NCBI GenBank assembly: GCA_030669265.1
Contig: DAOVDY010000003.1
Span: 1-13,232, forward strand
Direction: 5' to 3'
Length of the DNA: 13,232 nucleotides
Source: Desulfobacteraceae bacterium
GTDB taxonomy: Bacteria; Desulfobacterota; DSM-4660; Desulfatiglandales; B25-G16
Part shown: one piece after another, positions 5,382 to 13,232 of the stretch
Layout of the letters: each line of letters begins with the position of its first letter
How positions within the stretch are numbered: position 1 is the first letter of the stretch
Position numbers and translations under genes: made by a program
The notes under the pieces: generated by a model
Told to the model about the DNA's origin: nothing
Seen by the model: the letters and a program-made list of their open reading frames with translations, nothing else
Databases searched by the model: none

Positions 5382-5957
5382 TTGATAATAGGGCTTGGTA
5401 ATCCAGGCACTGTATACAAAAACAGTAGACATAATCTTGGATTTAAGACCGTTGATCTTTTATGTACTCAATTAGGCCTTCATTTATCTGATCAACGCTT
5501 TCAAACCTTAAGCACAAGCACAAATTACCATGATAAAAAGATAATATTGGCATGCCCACAAACGTTAATGAATAGATCAGGTATTGCAGTTAAGTATTTG
5601 GTTGAATATTACAGACCAGAGATCAGGAATGTAATGGTTATACATGATGATATTGATTTAGACGTAGGTCGCATAAAGATTGCATGTGGAGGAGGGGCAG
5701 GAGGTCATCATGGGATAGAGTCTGTAACTTATCACCTTAGAACAAATGGGTTCAGCAGGACTAAGATTGGAATAGGTCGACCCAGGTATAATGAAGCAAT
5801 TGAGGGTTTTGTTTTGAATCCTTTTTATGATGATCAACAAACAACAATCAAAGAAGTATTGCATTTAGCAGCGAAGGCCATCGAATCATTTGTTTTATAT
5901 GGAGTAGAGGCGGCAATGAATACGTTCAATTCTTTGACAACCAGGAGTAGGAGGTAG
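5382..5957 (+). CDS. pth: Peptidyl-tRNA hydrolase
   Basis: Cleaves the ester bond of peptidyl-tRNAs that drop off the ribosome, recycling tRNA. The 191-residue protein has the expected residues (E. coli numbering in brackets): N7 (N10) in GLGNPG, H17 (H20) in SRHNLG, N64 (N68) in LMNRSG, D89 (D93) in IHDDIDL, and GGAGGHHGI around 104-112. In that last motif His110 stands where E. coli has Asn114; this site varies in the family. The frame has no ATG, GTG or CTG at the expected N-terminus: it opens after a stop at 5349-5351, and only TTG 5382 or ATA 5376 lies near the conserved GLGNPG. ATA-TAT-TTG would read like the usual M-x-L-I-I start. I report TTG as the safer choice. No strong Shine-Dalgarno is present, so coupling to rplY (stop 10 bp upstream) is likely. 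Confidence 0.95.
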   Translation: MIIGLGNPGTVYKNSRHNLGFKTVDLLCTQLGLHLSDQRFQTLSTSTNYHDKKIILACPQTLMNRSGIAVKYLVEYYRPEIRNVMVIHDDIDLDVGRIKIACGGGAGGHHGIESVTYHLRTNGFSRTKIGIGRPRYNEAIEGFVLNPFYDDQQTTIKEVLHLAAKAIESFVLYGVEAAMNTFNSLTTRSRR

Positions 5958-5964
5958 AAAGATA

Positions 5965-8025
5965 ATGCAGAGTTTAACTGTGTATGCACCTTATTTAGGA
6001 ATTTTTGGCCTTATAATCGCCTATCTAGTATTTCTTTATGTCAAAAAACAACCTAATGGAAGTGAGCTTATGAAGGATCTGGAAGGCATGATCCATTCCG
6101 GTGCTATGGCCTTTTTAAAGAAAGAATATTCAGTCCTGCTGGTTTTTATAGCTATAGTTTTCTTGTTACTTGGTTTTGGTATATCCTGGAGAACGGCTAT
6201 TGCCTTTGTGACCGGAGCATTCTGTTCTATGTTAGCCGGATTTTCAGGAATGAGTGCTGCTACCAAAGGTAATTCTCGAACAGCGGATGCAGCTAATAAA
6301 TATGGTCAGGCTAAGGCCCTTAACGTATCTTACTTTTCCGGCTCAGTAATGGGCATTTCTGTCGCCAGTCTCGGTCTCCTTGGACTTGGTTTCTGGTTCT
6401 GGTATTATGGTGGTGACCCGGAAACAGCACAATATATTAATGGGTTTGCTATGGGAGCAAGCTCAATTGCCCTATTTGCCAGAGTTGGCGGTGGTGTATT
6501 TACAAAGGCTGCGGATGTAGGGGCTGATCTGGTAGGAAAGGTGGAGGCTGGTATCCCTGAGGATGACCCACGAAATCCCGGAGTTATCGCGGATAATGTG
6601 GGTGATAATGTGGGTGATATCGCAGGGATGGGGGCGGATATATTTGAATCCTATGTTGGCTCTGTAATTGCTACCATCGCAATTGCAGCCACATTATCTA
6701 TTACGCCTGAGTTTCTTAATCAATTTCCTGTCCTGAAGGGTTTAGACGTGGTAGCCATAAAGTTAAAGTACATGGCAATGCCCATCCTTGTTGTAATGGC
6801 AGGATTACTGAGTTCATTTGTGGGTGTATTTTCCATCAAGCTTTTTCAGAAAGGAAATCCAGCCACTGCCCTTAGGTCTACAACCTTTGTGGCAGGCGCT
6901 GTTTTCGTAATCTTGACCGCTATCATTGTAAATTCTATCGGCATGCCATGGGGAGCATTCTGGGCTATCTTTTCCGGTCTTCTCTGCGGTATTGCCATCG
7001 GCCTTCTGGCAGAGTACTACACCTCGGGTCCACCCATCAGACGTATTGCAGGTCAATCAGCTACTGGCCCTGCGACCGTGATCATTGCTGGTTTAGCTGT
7101 GGGCATGCAGTCCACCTATCTCCCAATACTTGGTATCTGTGCTGCCACATTTGTTGGATTTAAGGTCGCAGGGATATACGGTATCGGTCTTTCTGCCGTG
7201 GGAATGCTGGCAACTGTAGGTGCCACTATGACCGTAGATGCGTATGGGCCAATAGCAGACAATGCTGGGGGTATATCAGAAATGTCAGGCCTTGGCCCTG
7301 AAACCAGAAAGATCACGGATGGCCTTGATGCTTTAGGTAACACCACTGCTGCAATAGGTAAAGGATTTGCCATTGGCTCTGCAGCCCTGACTGCGCTGGC
7401 CCTCTTCGTTGCTTATACCCAGGCTGCGGGTGTTGAAGTAGGAAAGCTAAGCATTATGAATCCTTATGTTGTGATAGGGGTCTTTATAGGTGGTATTGTA
7501 CCTATGCTTTGCGCAGCAATGACCATGACCTCAGTGGGTAAGGCCGCATTCAGTATAGTGGAAGAAATACGACGTCAGTTCAGGGAAATCCCCGGGCTTC
7601 TTGAGGGAAAAGAAGGGGTTAAACCAGATCCGGCAACCTGTGTATCTATTGCAACTGAGTCAGCTCTTAAGAGGATGGTGGGACCAGGTCTGGTTGCTAT
7701 TCTTACTCCTGTGGCTGTAGGTTTCCTTATGGGGAAGGAGACCCTGGGCGGAATGCTTCTGGGTGCTACGGTCATGGGCGCATTTCTGGCCCTTTTTATG
7801 GCCAATGGAGGCGGTGCCTGGGATAACGCCAAAAAATACATAGAATCAGGTCATTTAGGAGGCAAAGGTAGCGATAACCATAAGGCTGCTGTAGTTGGTG
7901 ATACAGTAGGTGACCCATTCAAAGACACATCTGGACCGGCAATGAATATCTTGATCAAATTGATGGCGGTCGTATCCCTTGTAATTGCACCGATACTACC
8001 TGTGATTGGTGTATTTTTAAGATAA
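5965..8025 (+). CDS. hppA: Membrane-bound ion-translocating pyrophosphatase, K+-dependent type
   Basis: Couples hydrolysis of cytosolic PPi to pumping of H+ or Na+ across the inner membrane. The 686 residues contain about 16 hydrophobic helices and the family motifs: [25 protein letters not shown] at 181-205, DNVGDNVGD at 210-218, and [10 protein letters not shown] and [13 protein letters not shown] near 615-657, which together bind Mg-PPi. [10 protein letters not shown] at 458-467 has Ala462 where K+-independent enzymes have Lys, predicting K+ dependence. In ADIFESY (224-230) the gate Glu228 lies three residues after Asp225, the position typical of Na+-pumping and K+-dependent H+-pumping enzymes, not of plant-type H+-pumps. 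The motif alone does not settle H+ versus Na+. A strong ribosome binding site, TAGGAGGT (5948-5955), lies in the last codons of pth 7 bp upstream, so the two are probably coupled. Confidence 0.97.
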   Translation: MQSLTVYAPYLGIFGLIIAYLVFLYVKKQPNGSELMKDLEGMIHSGAMAFLKKEYSVLLVFIAIVFLLLGFGISWRTAIAFVTGAFCSMLAGFSGMSAATKGNSRTADAANKYGQAKALNVSYFSGSVMGISVASLGLLGLGFWFWYYGGDPETAQYINGFAMGASSIALFARVGGGVFTKAADVGADLVGKVEAGIPEDDPRNPGVIADNVGDNVGDIAGMGADIFESYVGSVIATIAIAATLSITPEFLNQFPVLKGLDVVAIKLKYMAMPILVVMAGLLSSFVGVFSIKLFQKGNPATALRSTTFVAGAVFVILTAIIVNSIGMPWGAFWAIFSGLLCGIAIGLLAEYYTSGPPIRRIAGQSATGPATVIIAGLAVGMQSTYLPILGICAATFVGFKVAGIYGIGLSAVGMLATVGATMTVDAYGPIADNAGGISEMSGLGPETRKITDGLDALGNTTAAIGKGFAIGSAALTALALFVAYTQAAGVEVGKLSIMNPYVVIGVFIGGIVPMLCAAMTMTSVGKAAFSIVEEIRRQFREIPGLLEGKEGVKPDPATCVSIATESALKRMVGPGLVAILTPVAVGFLMGKETLGGMLLGATVMGAFLALFMANGGGAWDNAKKYIESGHLGGKGSDNHKAAVVGDTVGDPFKDTSGPAMNILIKLMAVVSLVIAPILPVIGVFLR

Positions 8026-8117
8026 AAACAGGGTAAACCTCAATGAAGCTGCCTCATTTAGGAGATAAATAGTTTTCCCAATTGAGTATCTAATACTTAA
8101 AGCAACAGGAGGTAAGA

Positions 8118-8624
8118 ATGTTTAAGGTAGGAGATTTGGCAGTGTATCCAGCACATGGTGTTGGTGTTATTGAGAGAATTGAGAATAGGGAAATTTCTGG
8201 TTGTCAGGAAAACTTTTACATCATGAGAATACTTGAGAACAATATGATTATTATGATTCCATCTTCAAACACTCAAAACGTTGGACTAAGAGAGTTAATA
8301 GACCAGACTGAGGTATCAAAGGTTTTCTCTATCCTTAAAAATAGGGATATGTACGTAGATGATAATCAGACCTGGAACAGGCGCTATAGAGATTACATAG
8401 ATAAGATTAAAAGTGGCTCTGTCTTTGAGGTCGCGGAAGTCTATCGCGATTTAAGTACAATAAAACAGGATAAAGAGCTATCCTTTGGGGAAAGGAAGAT
8501 GTTAGATACAGCCCGAAGTCTGCTTGTTAAGGAAATCTCCCTCGCCAAAAACATGAAGGAAGAAGATGTGGAAAGAGATATTCAATCAAATCTCTTTGTG
8601 CAAACCCAGCAGGATAAAGACTAA
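8118..8624 (+). CDS. CarD/CdnL-family RNA polymerase-binding transcription factor
   Basis: A 168-residue protein. Residues 1 to about 60 match the RNA polymerase-interaction (Tudor-like) domain, with the hallmark FKVGDLAVYPAHGVGVIERIE. The rest is the helical DNA-binding part: the region around WNRRYRDYIDKIKSGSVFEVAEVYRDL, then LSFGERKMLDTARSLLVKEISLA. CdnL/CarD proteins bind the beta subunit and stabilise open promoter complexes, notably at rRNA promoters; they are typical of actinobacteria, myxobacteria and other Desulfobacterota-like groups. The length is that of stand-alone CdnL, with no HMGA-like tail as in Myxococcus CarD. AGGAGGT at 8107-8113 is an excellent ribosome binding site. The 92-bp gap after hppA holds an imperfect hairpin (CCTCAATG/CATTTAGG region) but no T run and no convincing promoter, so cotranscription with hppA is possible. 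Confidence 0.95.
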   Translation: MFKVGDLAVYPAHGVGVIERIENREISGCQENFYIMRILENNMIIMIPSSNTQNVGLRELIDQTEVSKVFSILKNRDMYVDDNQTWNRRYRDYIDKIKSGSVFEVAEVYRDLSTIKQDKELSFGERKMLDTARSLLVKEISLAKNMKEEDVERDIQSNLFVQTQQDKD

Positions 8625-8645
8625 GACCTGTGTTAGTAGAAAATT

Positions 8646-9626
8646 GTGGTAAACAGTGGGGAGAAAACATTTATCTTTAGTCAACCATCAGAAGAAATAG
8701 ATATAAGGCTTGACAAGTTTCTCTCTGACAATAAGGATGTAGGTTTATCAAGGGCAAGGATTCAGAACCTCATCGCGATCGGCGCAGTAACCGTTAATGG
8801 TGCGAGAAAAAAACCTAGTTATCAACCAAAACGTGGCGACAGGATAAAGATCTCATTTTTATCCCAACCAGTCATTTCAGAAGCCCCTGAGAATATAGAG
8901 TTTGACCTTCTTTACGAAGATAAATCAATCCTAGTAGTCAATAAACCTCCAGGTCTGGTGGTTCACCCTTCTGCAGGGCATTATACTGGAACGTTAGTCC
9001 ATGGCCTTCTCTATAAATGCAGGAATCTTTCTTCTTTTGGTCATCCGATAAGGCCAGGGATTGTTCATAGACTTGATAAAGACACCTCAGGGGTGATGGT
9101 AGTCGCTAAAAGTGATAGAACTCACGAATTCCTGTCTAATCAATTCAAAAGAAGGGAGGTAAAAAAAAATTATCTGACCCTCGTCCATGGTAATGTTGAA
9201 AAAAAGAAGGGGACAATAGATTTAGCTATAAGTAGGCACCCAATAAAAAGAAAAGAGATGAGCGTGTCTCTTTCAAAGGGGAGAGCGGCCATAACAGAGT
9301 GGGAGGTCATATCTGTATTTTCTCTTGGTTTTTCACTCTTAAGGATAAGTCTCCATACTGGTAGAACGCACCAAATACGAGTTCATATGGCATATATGGG
9401 TTACCCAGTGGTAGGGGACGTTGTATATGGATATGGGAAAAAATGGTGGAATCAAAAATCTTTGACAATGAAAAAAACACTTACTTTAGTAAAAAGGCAG
9501 ATGCTCCATGCAGAAATATTAGGGTTTGTTCATCCTGATTCATTACAATACGTAGAATTTGAGGCCCCTCTTCCAACAGATATGGATTGTCTTTTAAAAT
9601 GGCTCAATAAGAATCAAATGGCATAA
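8646..9626 (+). CDS. rluD: RluA/RluD-family 23S rRNA pseudouridine synthase
   Basis: Isomerises uridines to pseudouridine in RNA. The 326-residue protein has an N-terminal S4 RNA-binding domain (about 18-75, DIRLDKFLSDN through the VNGARKKPSYQPKRGDRI region) and the RluA-type catalytic domain. It shows VVNKPPGLVVHP (97-108), the catalytic motif HRLDKDTSG at 141-149 with Asp144, and RTHQIRVHM around 240-248. The S4-containing architecture and length are those of RluD (positions 1911/1915/1917 in E. coli), but RluC has the same layout, so the site specificity and symbol are tentative. The start is GTG 8646: an in-frame stop at 8637-8639 excludes anything much earlier. The ribosome binding site is poor. 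It follows carD by 21 bp and is probably cotranscribed with it. Confidence 0.9.
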   Translation: MVNSGEKTFIFSQPSEEIDIRLDKFLSDNKDVGLSRARIQNLIAIGAVTVNGARKKPSYQPKRGDRIKISFLSQPVISEAPENIEFDLLYEDKSILVVNKPPGLVVHPSAGHYTGTLVHGLLYKCRNLSSFGHPIRPGIVHRLDKDTSGVMVVAKSDRTHEFLSNQFKRREVKKNYLTLVHGNVEKKKGTIDLAISRHPIKRKEMSVSLSKGRAAITEWEVISVFSLGFSLLRISLHTGRTHQIRVHMAYMGYPVVGDVVYGYGKKWWNQKSLTMKKTLTLVKRQMLHAEILGFVHPDSLQYVEFEAPLPTDMDCLLKWLNKNQMA

Positions 9627-9649
9627 ATGCTAATAACGTGTAAAATCCC

Positions 9650-9678
9650 TTGACATAGAGGTATTAGAGATATATTAT
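9650..9678 (+). promoter_or_regulatory. Strong sigma-70-type promoter of rho
   Basis: A perfect TTGACA (9650-9655) and TATTAT (9673-9678, 5 of 6) are separated by 17 bp. This is the best promoter match in the window. It predicts a start near 9685 and a leader of about 220 nt before rho, and marks the beginning of the rho-rpmE-prfA-prmC unit. Confidence 0.7.
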
Positions 9679-9684
9679 TATAGA

Positions 9685-9907
9685 TAATATGTAATACATC
9701 CACAAGAAATGCATTCCTCGCTAAATTAAGCTATTAAATTTTTCATCAATTAAGGTCCGCTTATAATCAGCGCTTACAAATAATTTTTCGGAATACAAGG
9801 GTATAGTAAAGTACCTCACGTAAGGCTAAAGCTATATCTCTCTTTTTTCTAAGAGGGTTAAAAAAGTAAATAAATTTATTATACAGATTTATGAGGTATA
9901 GAAAGAG
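9685..9907 (+). promoter_or_regulatory. Long 5' leader of rho
   Basis: About 220 nt lie between the predicted transcription start and the rho ATG, with no gene of credible size. Near the end, CTCTT (9840-9844) can pair with AAGAG (9851-9855), while the overlapping CTTTTTT (9842-9848) can instead pair with AAAAAAG (9860-9866); the two pairings exclude each other. A six-codon open frame (9891-9911, MRYRKR) ends in TGA overlapping the rho ATG as ATGA. E. coli rho is autoregulated by termination in its leader, so a similar role here is plausible but only inferred. Confidence 0.35.
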
Positions 9908-11155
9908 ATGAACTTAGTTGAGCTTAAAGGTAAAAATATAAGTGAACTGATAGATGTAGCGAAAACATTCAAAATTGATGGTGCTACTGGTATGCGAAAA
10001 CAGGATCTCATTTTCTCTATTTTGCAGGCCCGGACAGAACAAAATGGTGTTATCTATGGAGAAGGAGTGTTGGAGATTTTACCAGATGGCTTTGGTTTTC
10101 TCCGTTCACCCGATTCTAACTATCTTCCAGGTCCTGATGATATGTATGTTTCACCATCCCAGATTAGACGATTTGCCTTAAAGACAGGAGATACTGTTTC
10201 AGGCCAGATAAGGCCGCCAAAGGATGGGGAAAGATACTTTGCTTTGCTAAAGGTTGAGAATATCAACTATGAAGATACAGAAGCAGTTGCAGACAAGATA
10301 CTTTTTGATAATATGACTCCTCTTTATCCCACAGAGCGGATTCAATTAGAAACAAATTCTAATAATCTTTCAATGAGGATTATGGATCTGATGACACCAA
10401 TAGGGAAAGGACAAAGAGGATTGATCGTCTCTCCACCGAGAACGGGAAAGACAATGCTTCTAAAAGATATTGCTAACGCTGTGACCAAAAATGATAGGGA
10501 CATACATAAAATAGTCCTTTTAATTGATGAGAGGCCCGAAGAAGTTACTGATATGGCCCGCTCTGTGGAAGCTGAGGTTATTAGTTCTACATTTGATGAA
10601 CCTCCACAACGCCATGTGCAAGTAGCTGAGATGGTTTTAGAAAAATCCAAAAGATTAATTGAGCATAAAAAAGATGTTCTTATACTCTTAGACAGTATCA
10701 CTCGACTTGCCCGGGCATACAACACCGTTGTTCCGCCGAGTGGAAAAATTTTGTCTGGAGGCGTTGATTCAAATGCTCTTCATCGGCCCAAGAGGTTTTT
10801 TGGGGCTGCCAGGAACCTTGAAGAGGGAGGAAGCCTAACAATAATTGCCACTGCGCTTATCGATACAGGAAGCAGAATGGATGAGGTGATTTTTGAAGAG
10901 TTCAAAGGTACTGGTAACATGGAAGTCAATCTTGATAGAAAATTGAGCGACAGGCGAATATTCCCCGCCCTTGACATCAATCGTTCAGGAACAAGAAAGG
11001 AGGAACTTTTAATTGAGCAAGAAGATCTTAATCGAATCTGGATCCTACGTAAAGTCCTCGCGCCTCTTGCTACGGTTGATAGCATGGAATTCCTAATAGA
11101 GAAAATAAAAGGAACGAAAAACAATAAAGAGTTTTTGGCTTCAATGAATCAATAA
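9908..11155 (+). CDS. rho: Transcription termination factor Rho
   Basis: A hexameric RNA-dependent ATPase that binds C-rich nascent RNA and dislodges RNA polymerase. At 415 residues it has the compact form without a large N-terminal insertion. Regions in order: the Rho N-terminal helical domain (1 to about 45), the cold-shock-like RNA-binding domain (about 50-120, with [19 protein letters not shown] and [13 protein letters not shown]), Walker [13 protein letters not shown] at 171-182 (Lys181), Walker B VLILLD at 257-262, the Q-loop around GKILSGGVD at 279-287, and the sequence [27 protein letters not shown] that follows. GAGGT at 9893-9897 lies 10 bp before the ATG. It is the first gene downstream of the strong promoter at 9650, and rpmE and prfA follow on the same strand, as in Desulfobacterota. 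Confidence 0.97.
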   Translation: MNLVELKGKNISELIDVAKTFKIDGATGMRKQDLIFSILQARTEQNGVIYGEGVLEILPDGFGFLRSPDSNYLPGPDDMYVSPSQIRRFALKTGDTVSGQIRPPKDGERYFALLKVENINYEDTEAVADKILFDNMTPLYPTERIQLETNSNNLSMRIMDLMTPIGKGQRGLIVSPPRTGKTMLLKDIANAVTKNDRDIHKIVLLIDERPEEVTDMARSVEAEVISSTFDEPPQRHVQVAEMVLEKSKRLIEHKKDVLILLDSITRLARAYNTVVPPSGKILSGGVDSNALHRPKRFFGAARNLEEGGSLTIIATALIDTGSRMDEVIFEEFKGTGNMEVNLDRKLSDRRIFPALDINRSGTRKEELLIEQEDLNRIWILRKVLAPLATVDSMEFLIEKIKGTKNNKEFLASMNQ

Positions 11156-11238
11156 TGTTTGTTTTTATGTTTGTCGAGTGTGTTAGCTTAACTTTAGGCA
11201 CGTATTACGTTTAATTTTAATACATGGAGACCAGCAGT

Positions 11239-11472
11239 ATGAAAAAAGATATTCATCCATCCTTTCAAAAGGCAATTGTCCATTGTGCCTGCGGTAACGA
11301 ATTTGAAACCTTTTCTACTGCTAAAGAGATTAAGGTGGAGATATGCTCTCAATGTCATCCTCTCTTTACTGGCCAACAAAAAATTGTCAACACTAAGGGG
11401 CGTGTTGAAAAATTCAGACGTAAGTATCAGAAAATTGGAGAAAACAACATAAGTAGTAAAAAGAAAAAATAA
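11239..11472 (+). CDS. rpmE: 50S ribosomal protein L31, zinc-binding type
   Basis: A 77-residue protein of the large subunit that helps bridge the two subunits. It starts [22 protein letters not shown], the normal L31 start, and has the four zinc-ligand cysteines of the C+ type: C16 and C18 (CAC) and C36 and C39 (CSQC). C+ paralogues are often replaced under zinc starvation by cysteine-free copies, none of which is seen here. The ATG at 11239 is preferred because GGAG at 11226-11229 lies 9 bp upstream. An in-frame ATG at 11224 would add METSS and place that site inside the gene. The C-terminus (NISSKKKK) is very basic. The 83-bp gap after rho has no clear terminator. prfA follows after 14 bp. 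Confidence 0.95.
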   Translation: MKKDIHPSFQKAIVHCACGNEFETFSTAKEIKVEICSQCHPLFTGQQKIVNTKGRVEKFRRKYQKIGENNISSKKKK

Positions 11473-11486
11473 GAGAATAATTAATT

Positions 11487-12563
11487 ATGTTCTCCCAAAT
11501 TGAAGAGGCAGAAAGACGGCTTAGCACTTTGGAGTACGAATTGAGTAAGCAGGAGGTTATTCAGCAACAAAGTCTCTATCAGAAATATTTAAAAGAGCAT
11601 GTTAGTCTTCAACCTATCGTGGATGCCTTCCGTAAGTATAAGGTAACAAAAGAAAAAATTGAAGATACCAAAAGCCTTCTTAATGATCCTGACAGAGAGT
11701 TAAGGGAACTTGCTCGAAAAGAGATAGACAGCTTGAGTGCTTCCTTAGCGAAATTGGAACGTGAAATAGGGCTTTTGCTCCTTCCTGAAGACCCAAGAGA
11801 TGAAAAAAACAGTATCCTTGAAATAAGGGCTGGCACTGGCGGAGAAGAGGCAGCCCTATTTGTTGCAGATCTGTTTAGGATGTATGGCTATTATATAGAG
11901 AGCAAAGGCTGGAAAATGGATGTCCTGAGCCAAAGTTCTACGGGTTTAGGTGGTTTCAAGGAACTCATTGTATTGGTAGAGGGGCAAAGAGTATATAGTG
12001 GGCTTAAATATGAGAGTGGTGTTCACAGAGTCCAGAGAATACCAGAGACAGAGTCAAAGGGCCGAATACATACGTCAGCCGTTACTGTAGCCGTGCTACC
12101 TGAGGCGGAAGAGGTCGATGTATCAATCGACCCAGCTGATCTCAGGATCGATGTATATAGATCCTCAGGTCCAGGAGGTCAGAGTGTTAACACTACAGAT
12201 TCAGCTGTGAGAATCACACATATTCCTACTGGATCTGTGGTCTCTTGCCAGGATGAAAAATCCCAGCACAAAAACAAGGCAAAAGCCCTGAAGGTTCTCA
12301 GATCTCGATTGCTGGATATTCAACAGGCAGAACAGCGATCAAAAATATCTGAGGAGCGCAAACATATGGTGGGTTCAGGTGATAGAAGTGAACGCATCAG
12401 AACTTATAATTTCCCTCAGGGGAGAGTGACCGACCATAGAATAGGGTTAACGATCTATAGACTTGAGGAGATTCTGCACGGTGAACTTGATCTCATCTTA
12501 CATCCGCTCCTAGCTCATTTTAAGGCTGAGTCCGAGAAGGGTCAAGCAGAACAACTCATATGA
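11487..12563 (+). CDS. prfA: Peptide chain release factor 1 (RF1)
   Basis: Recognises UAA and UAG stop codons in the ribosomal A site and triggers peptide release. The 358 residues have the family's usual length. The stop-codon recognition tripeptide is P-x-T (Pro186-Glu187-Thr188 in [23 protein letters not shown]); RF2 would have SPF. The catalytic GGQ is at 230-232 in [21 protein letters not shown]. The N-terminal part (1 to about 95) is the coiled helical domain and [20 protein letters not shown] follows at 111-130. No programmed frameshift site is expected or seen (that belongs to RF2). The ribosome binding site is weak (AAGAG about 10 bp upstream). The last codon overlaps prmC as ATGA, linking RF1 to the enzyme that modifies its Gln232. 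Confidence 0.97.
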   Translation: MFSQIEEAERRLSTLEYELSKQEVIQQQSLYQKYLKEHVSLQPIVDAFRKYKVTKEKIEDTKSLLNDPDRELRELARKEIDSLSASLAKLEREIGLLLLPEDPRDEKNSILEIRAGTGGEEAALFVADLFRMYGYYIESKGWKMDVLSQSSTGLGGFKELIVLVEGQRVYSGLKYESGVHRVQRIPETESKGRIHTSAVTVAVLPEAEEVDVSIDPADLRIDVYRSSGPGGQSVNTTDSAVRITHIPTGSVVSCQDEKSQHKNKAKALKVLRSRLLDIQQAEQRSKISEERKHMVGSGDRSERIRTYNFPQGRVTDHRIGLTIYRLEEILHGELDLILHPLLAHFKAESEKGQAEQLI

Positions 12564-13232
12564 CTCAAAAAAAATGGGCTATCCAGGAAATCTTGACTGC
12601 AGCCACAGAGTTTCTCAGAGATAAAGGGATAGAGAGCCCTCGTCTTTGTGCCGAGGTCTTGCTGTCCCACCAACTAAAGAAAAGCAGAGTTGGGCTCTAT
12701 CTTGAATTTGATCAGACATTAAGTCCTTTAGAGATAGCTGGTTATCGCTCCCTTATTAGAAAACGCTTAAAAAGAGAACCTCTCCAATATATTACAGGGC
12801 ATCAGGAATTTTGGTCCCTTGACTTCTTAGTGAGCCCGGCGGTTTTGATTCCAAGACCAGAAACGGAACTTCTCGTTGAAGAAGCACTTAAGCTTAAAGA
12901 GGGAGGTCTTTTGTCAGATAGTTACCAACAAAAAATATTAGATTTAGGTACTGGATCCGGGGCAATAGCAATATCTCTGGCAAAAGAAATTGAAAATGCT
13001 ACTATATGGGCAAGCGATATCTCTTTTGAGGCCCTAGCTTTGGCCAGAGATAACGCTAAACATCATCACCTTAATAGTAGAATAAAATTCTCCCAAGGTG
13101 ATCTCTGGCAGCCCTTCTCTAACTCATCTATTACCTTTGATATGATCATATCTAACCCCCCTTATATCCCTTCTGAGGCGTTTAATACACTGCCCCCAGA
13201 GGTGCGTTATTATGAGCCTCGAGTTGCTCTTG
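12560..13232 (+). CDS. prmC: Release factor glutamine methyltransferase PrmC/HemK, N-terminal part (cut by window edge)
   Basis: An S-adenosylmethionine-dependent enzyme that methylates the Gln of the GGQ motif in RF1 and RF2, raising release efficiency. My translation from ATG 12560 begins [19 protein letters not shown] and stays open for 224 codons to the window edge, so roughly the last fifth is missing. The N-terminal helical domain (1 to about 75) is followed by the [14 protein letters not shown] segment and [12 protein letters not shown], then the SAM-binding motif [16 protein letters not shown] (about 125-140) and the catalytic NPPYIP (about 202-207) that holds the substrate glutamine. 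The ATG overlaps the prfA stop (ATGA), implying translational coupling. Confidence 0.96.
   Translation, partial: MTQKKWAIQEILTAATEFLRDKGIESPRLCAEVLLSHQLKKSRVGLYLEFDQTLSPLEIAGYRSLIRKRLKREPLQYITGHQEFWSLDFLVSPAVLIPRPETELLVEEALKLKEGGLLSDSYQQKILDLGTGSGAIAISLAKEIENATIWASDISFEALALARDNAKHHHLNSRIKFSQGDLWQPFSNSSITFDMIISNPPYIPSEAFNTLPPEVRYYEPRVAL

Noticed and set aside
5231-5419. Minus-strand frame rich in Phe/Leu/Tyr opposite the L25 tail, looking like a small membrane protein
   Set aside because: The hydrophobicity is just the antisense reading of the GAA/GAG repeat encoding the Glu-rich tail.
8026-8117. Terminator between hppA and carD
   Set aside because: The CCTCAATG/CATTTAGG hairpin has a mismatch and a 9-nt loop and is not followed by a T run; no convincing promoter follows either.

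Overview
The window is a housekeeping stretch of a moderately AT-rich bacterial chromosome. No phage, IS, CRISPR or defence genes are visible. The gene order (ispG-proS; DUF1844-ispE-tRNA-Gln-prs-rplY/ctc-pth; carD; rho-rpmE-prfA-prmC) resembles what I know from Desulfobacterota (the former Deltaproteobacteria, e.g. Geobacter) and some neighbouring phyla. The taxon is an inference from synteny and protein families, not from a marker-gene search. The long-form L25/Ctc protein, CarD, DUF1844 and a membrane pyrophosphatase fit such a lineage.

Layout. Positions 1-1677 are on the minus strand: ispG (MEP isoprenoid pathway) followed by the start of proS, which runs off the left edge. A roughly 320-bp divergent intergenic region follows. 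From 1997 on, everything is on the plus strand: a DUF1844 protein, ispE (a second MEP-pathway enzyme), tRNA-Gln(UUG), prs (PRPP synthesis), a 308-bp intergenic region rich in palindromes and 7-bp-periodic repeats, rplY/ctc (ribosomal protein L25), pth (peptidyl-tRNA hydrolase), hppA (ion-pumping pyrophosphatase), carD (RNA polymerase-binding regulator), an RluD-type pseudouridine synthase, a strong-looking promoter with a roughly 220-nt leader, rho, rpmE (L31), prfA (RF1) and the first 224 codons of prmC, which runs off the right edge.

Functional links. Most genes serve translation and RNA metabolism: ProS and tRNA-Gln, L25 and L31, Pth, the RluD-family enzyme, RF1 with its methyltransferase PrmC (genes overlapping by ATGA), and Rho. 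IspG and IspE are steps of the same isoprenoid pathway on opposite sides of the divergent promoter region. HppA consumes the PPi released by aminoacylation, nucleotide metabolism and isoprenoid synthesis. Its sequence carries the K+-dependent signature and the Na+-pump-type glutamate position.

I did not find an obviously new protein system. The least explained parts are non-coding: two arrays with a clear 7-bp period (about 553-621 and 4623-4699), two GC-rich palindromic elements in the otherwise AT-rich prs-rplY gap, and the rho leader. The non-ATG start of pth and the repeat-bearing N-terminus of IspE are smaller oddities.
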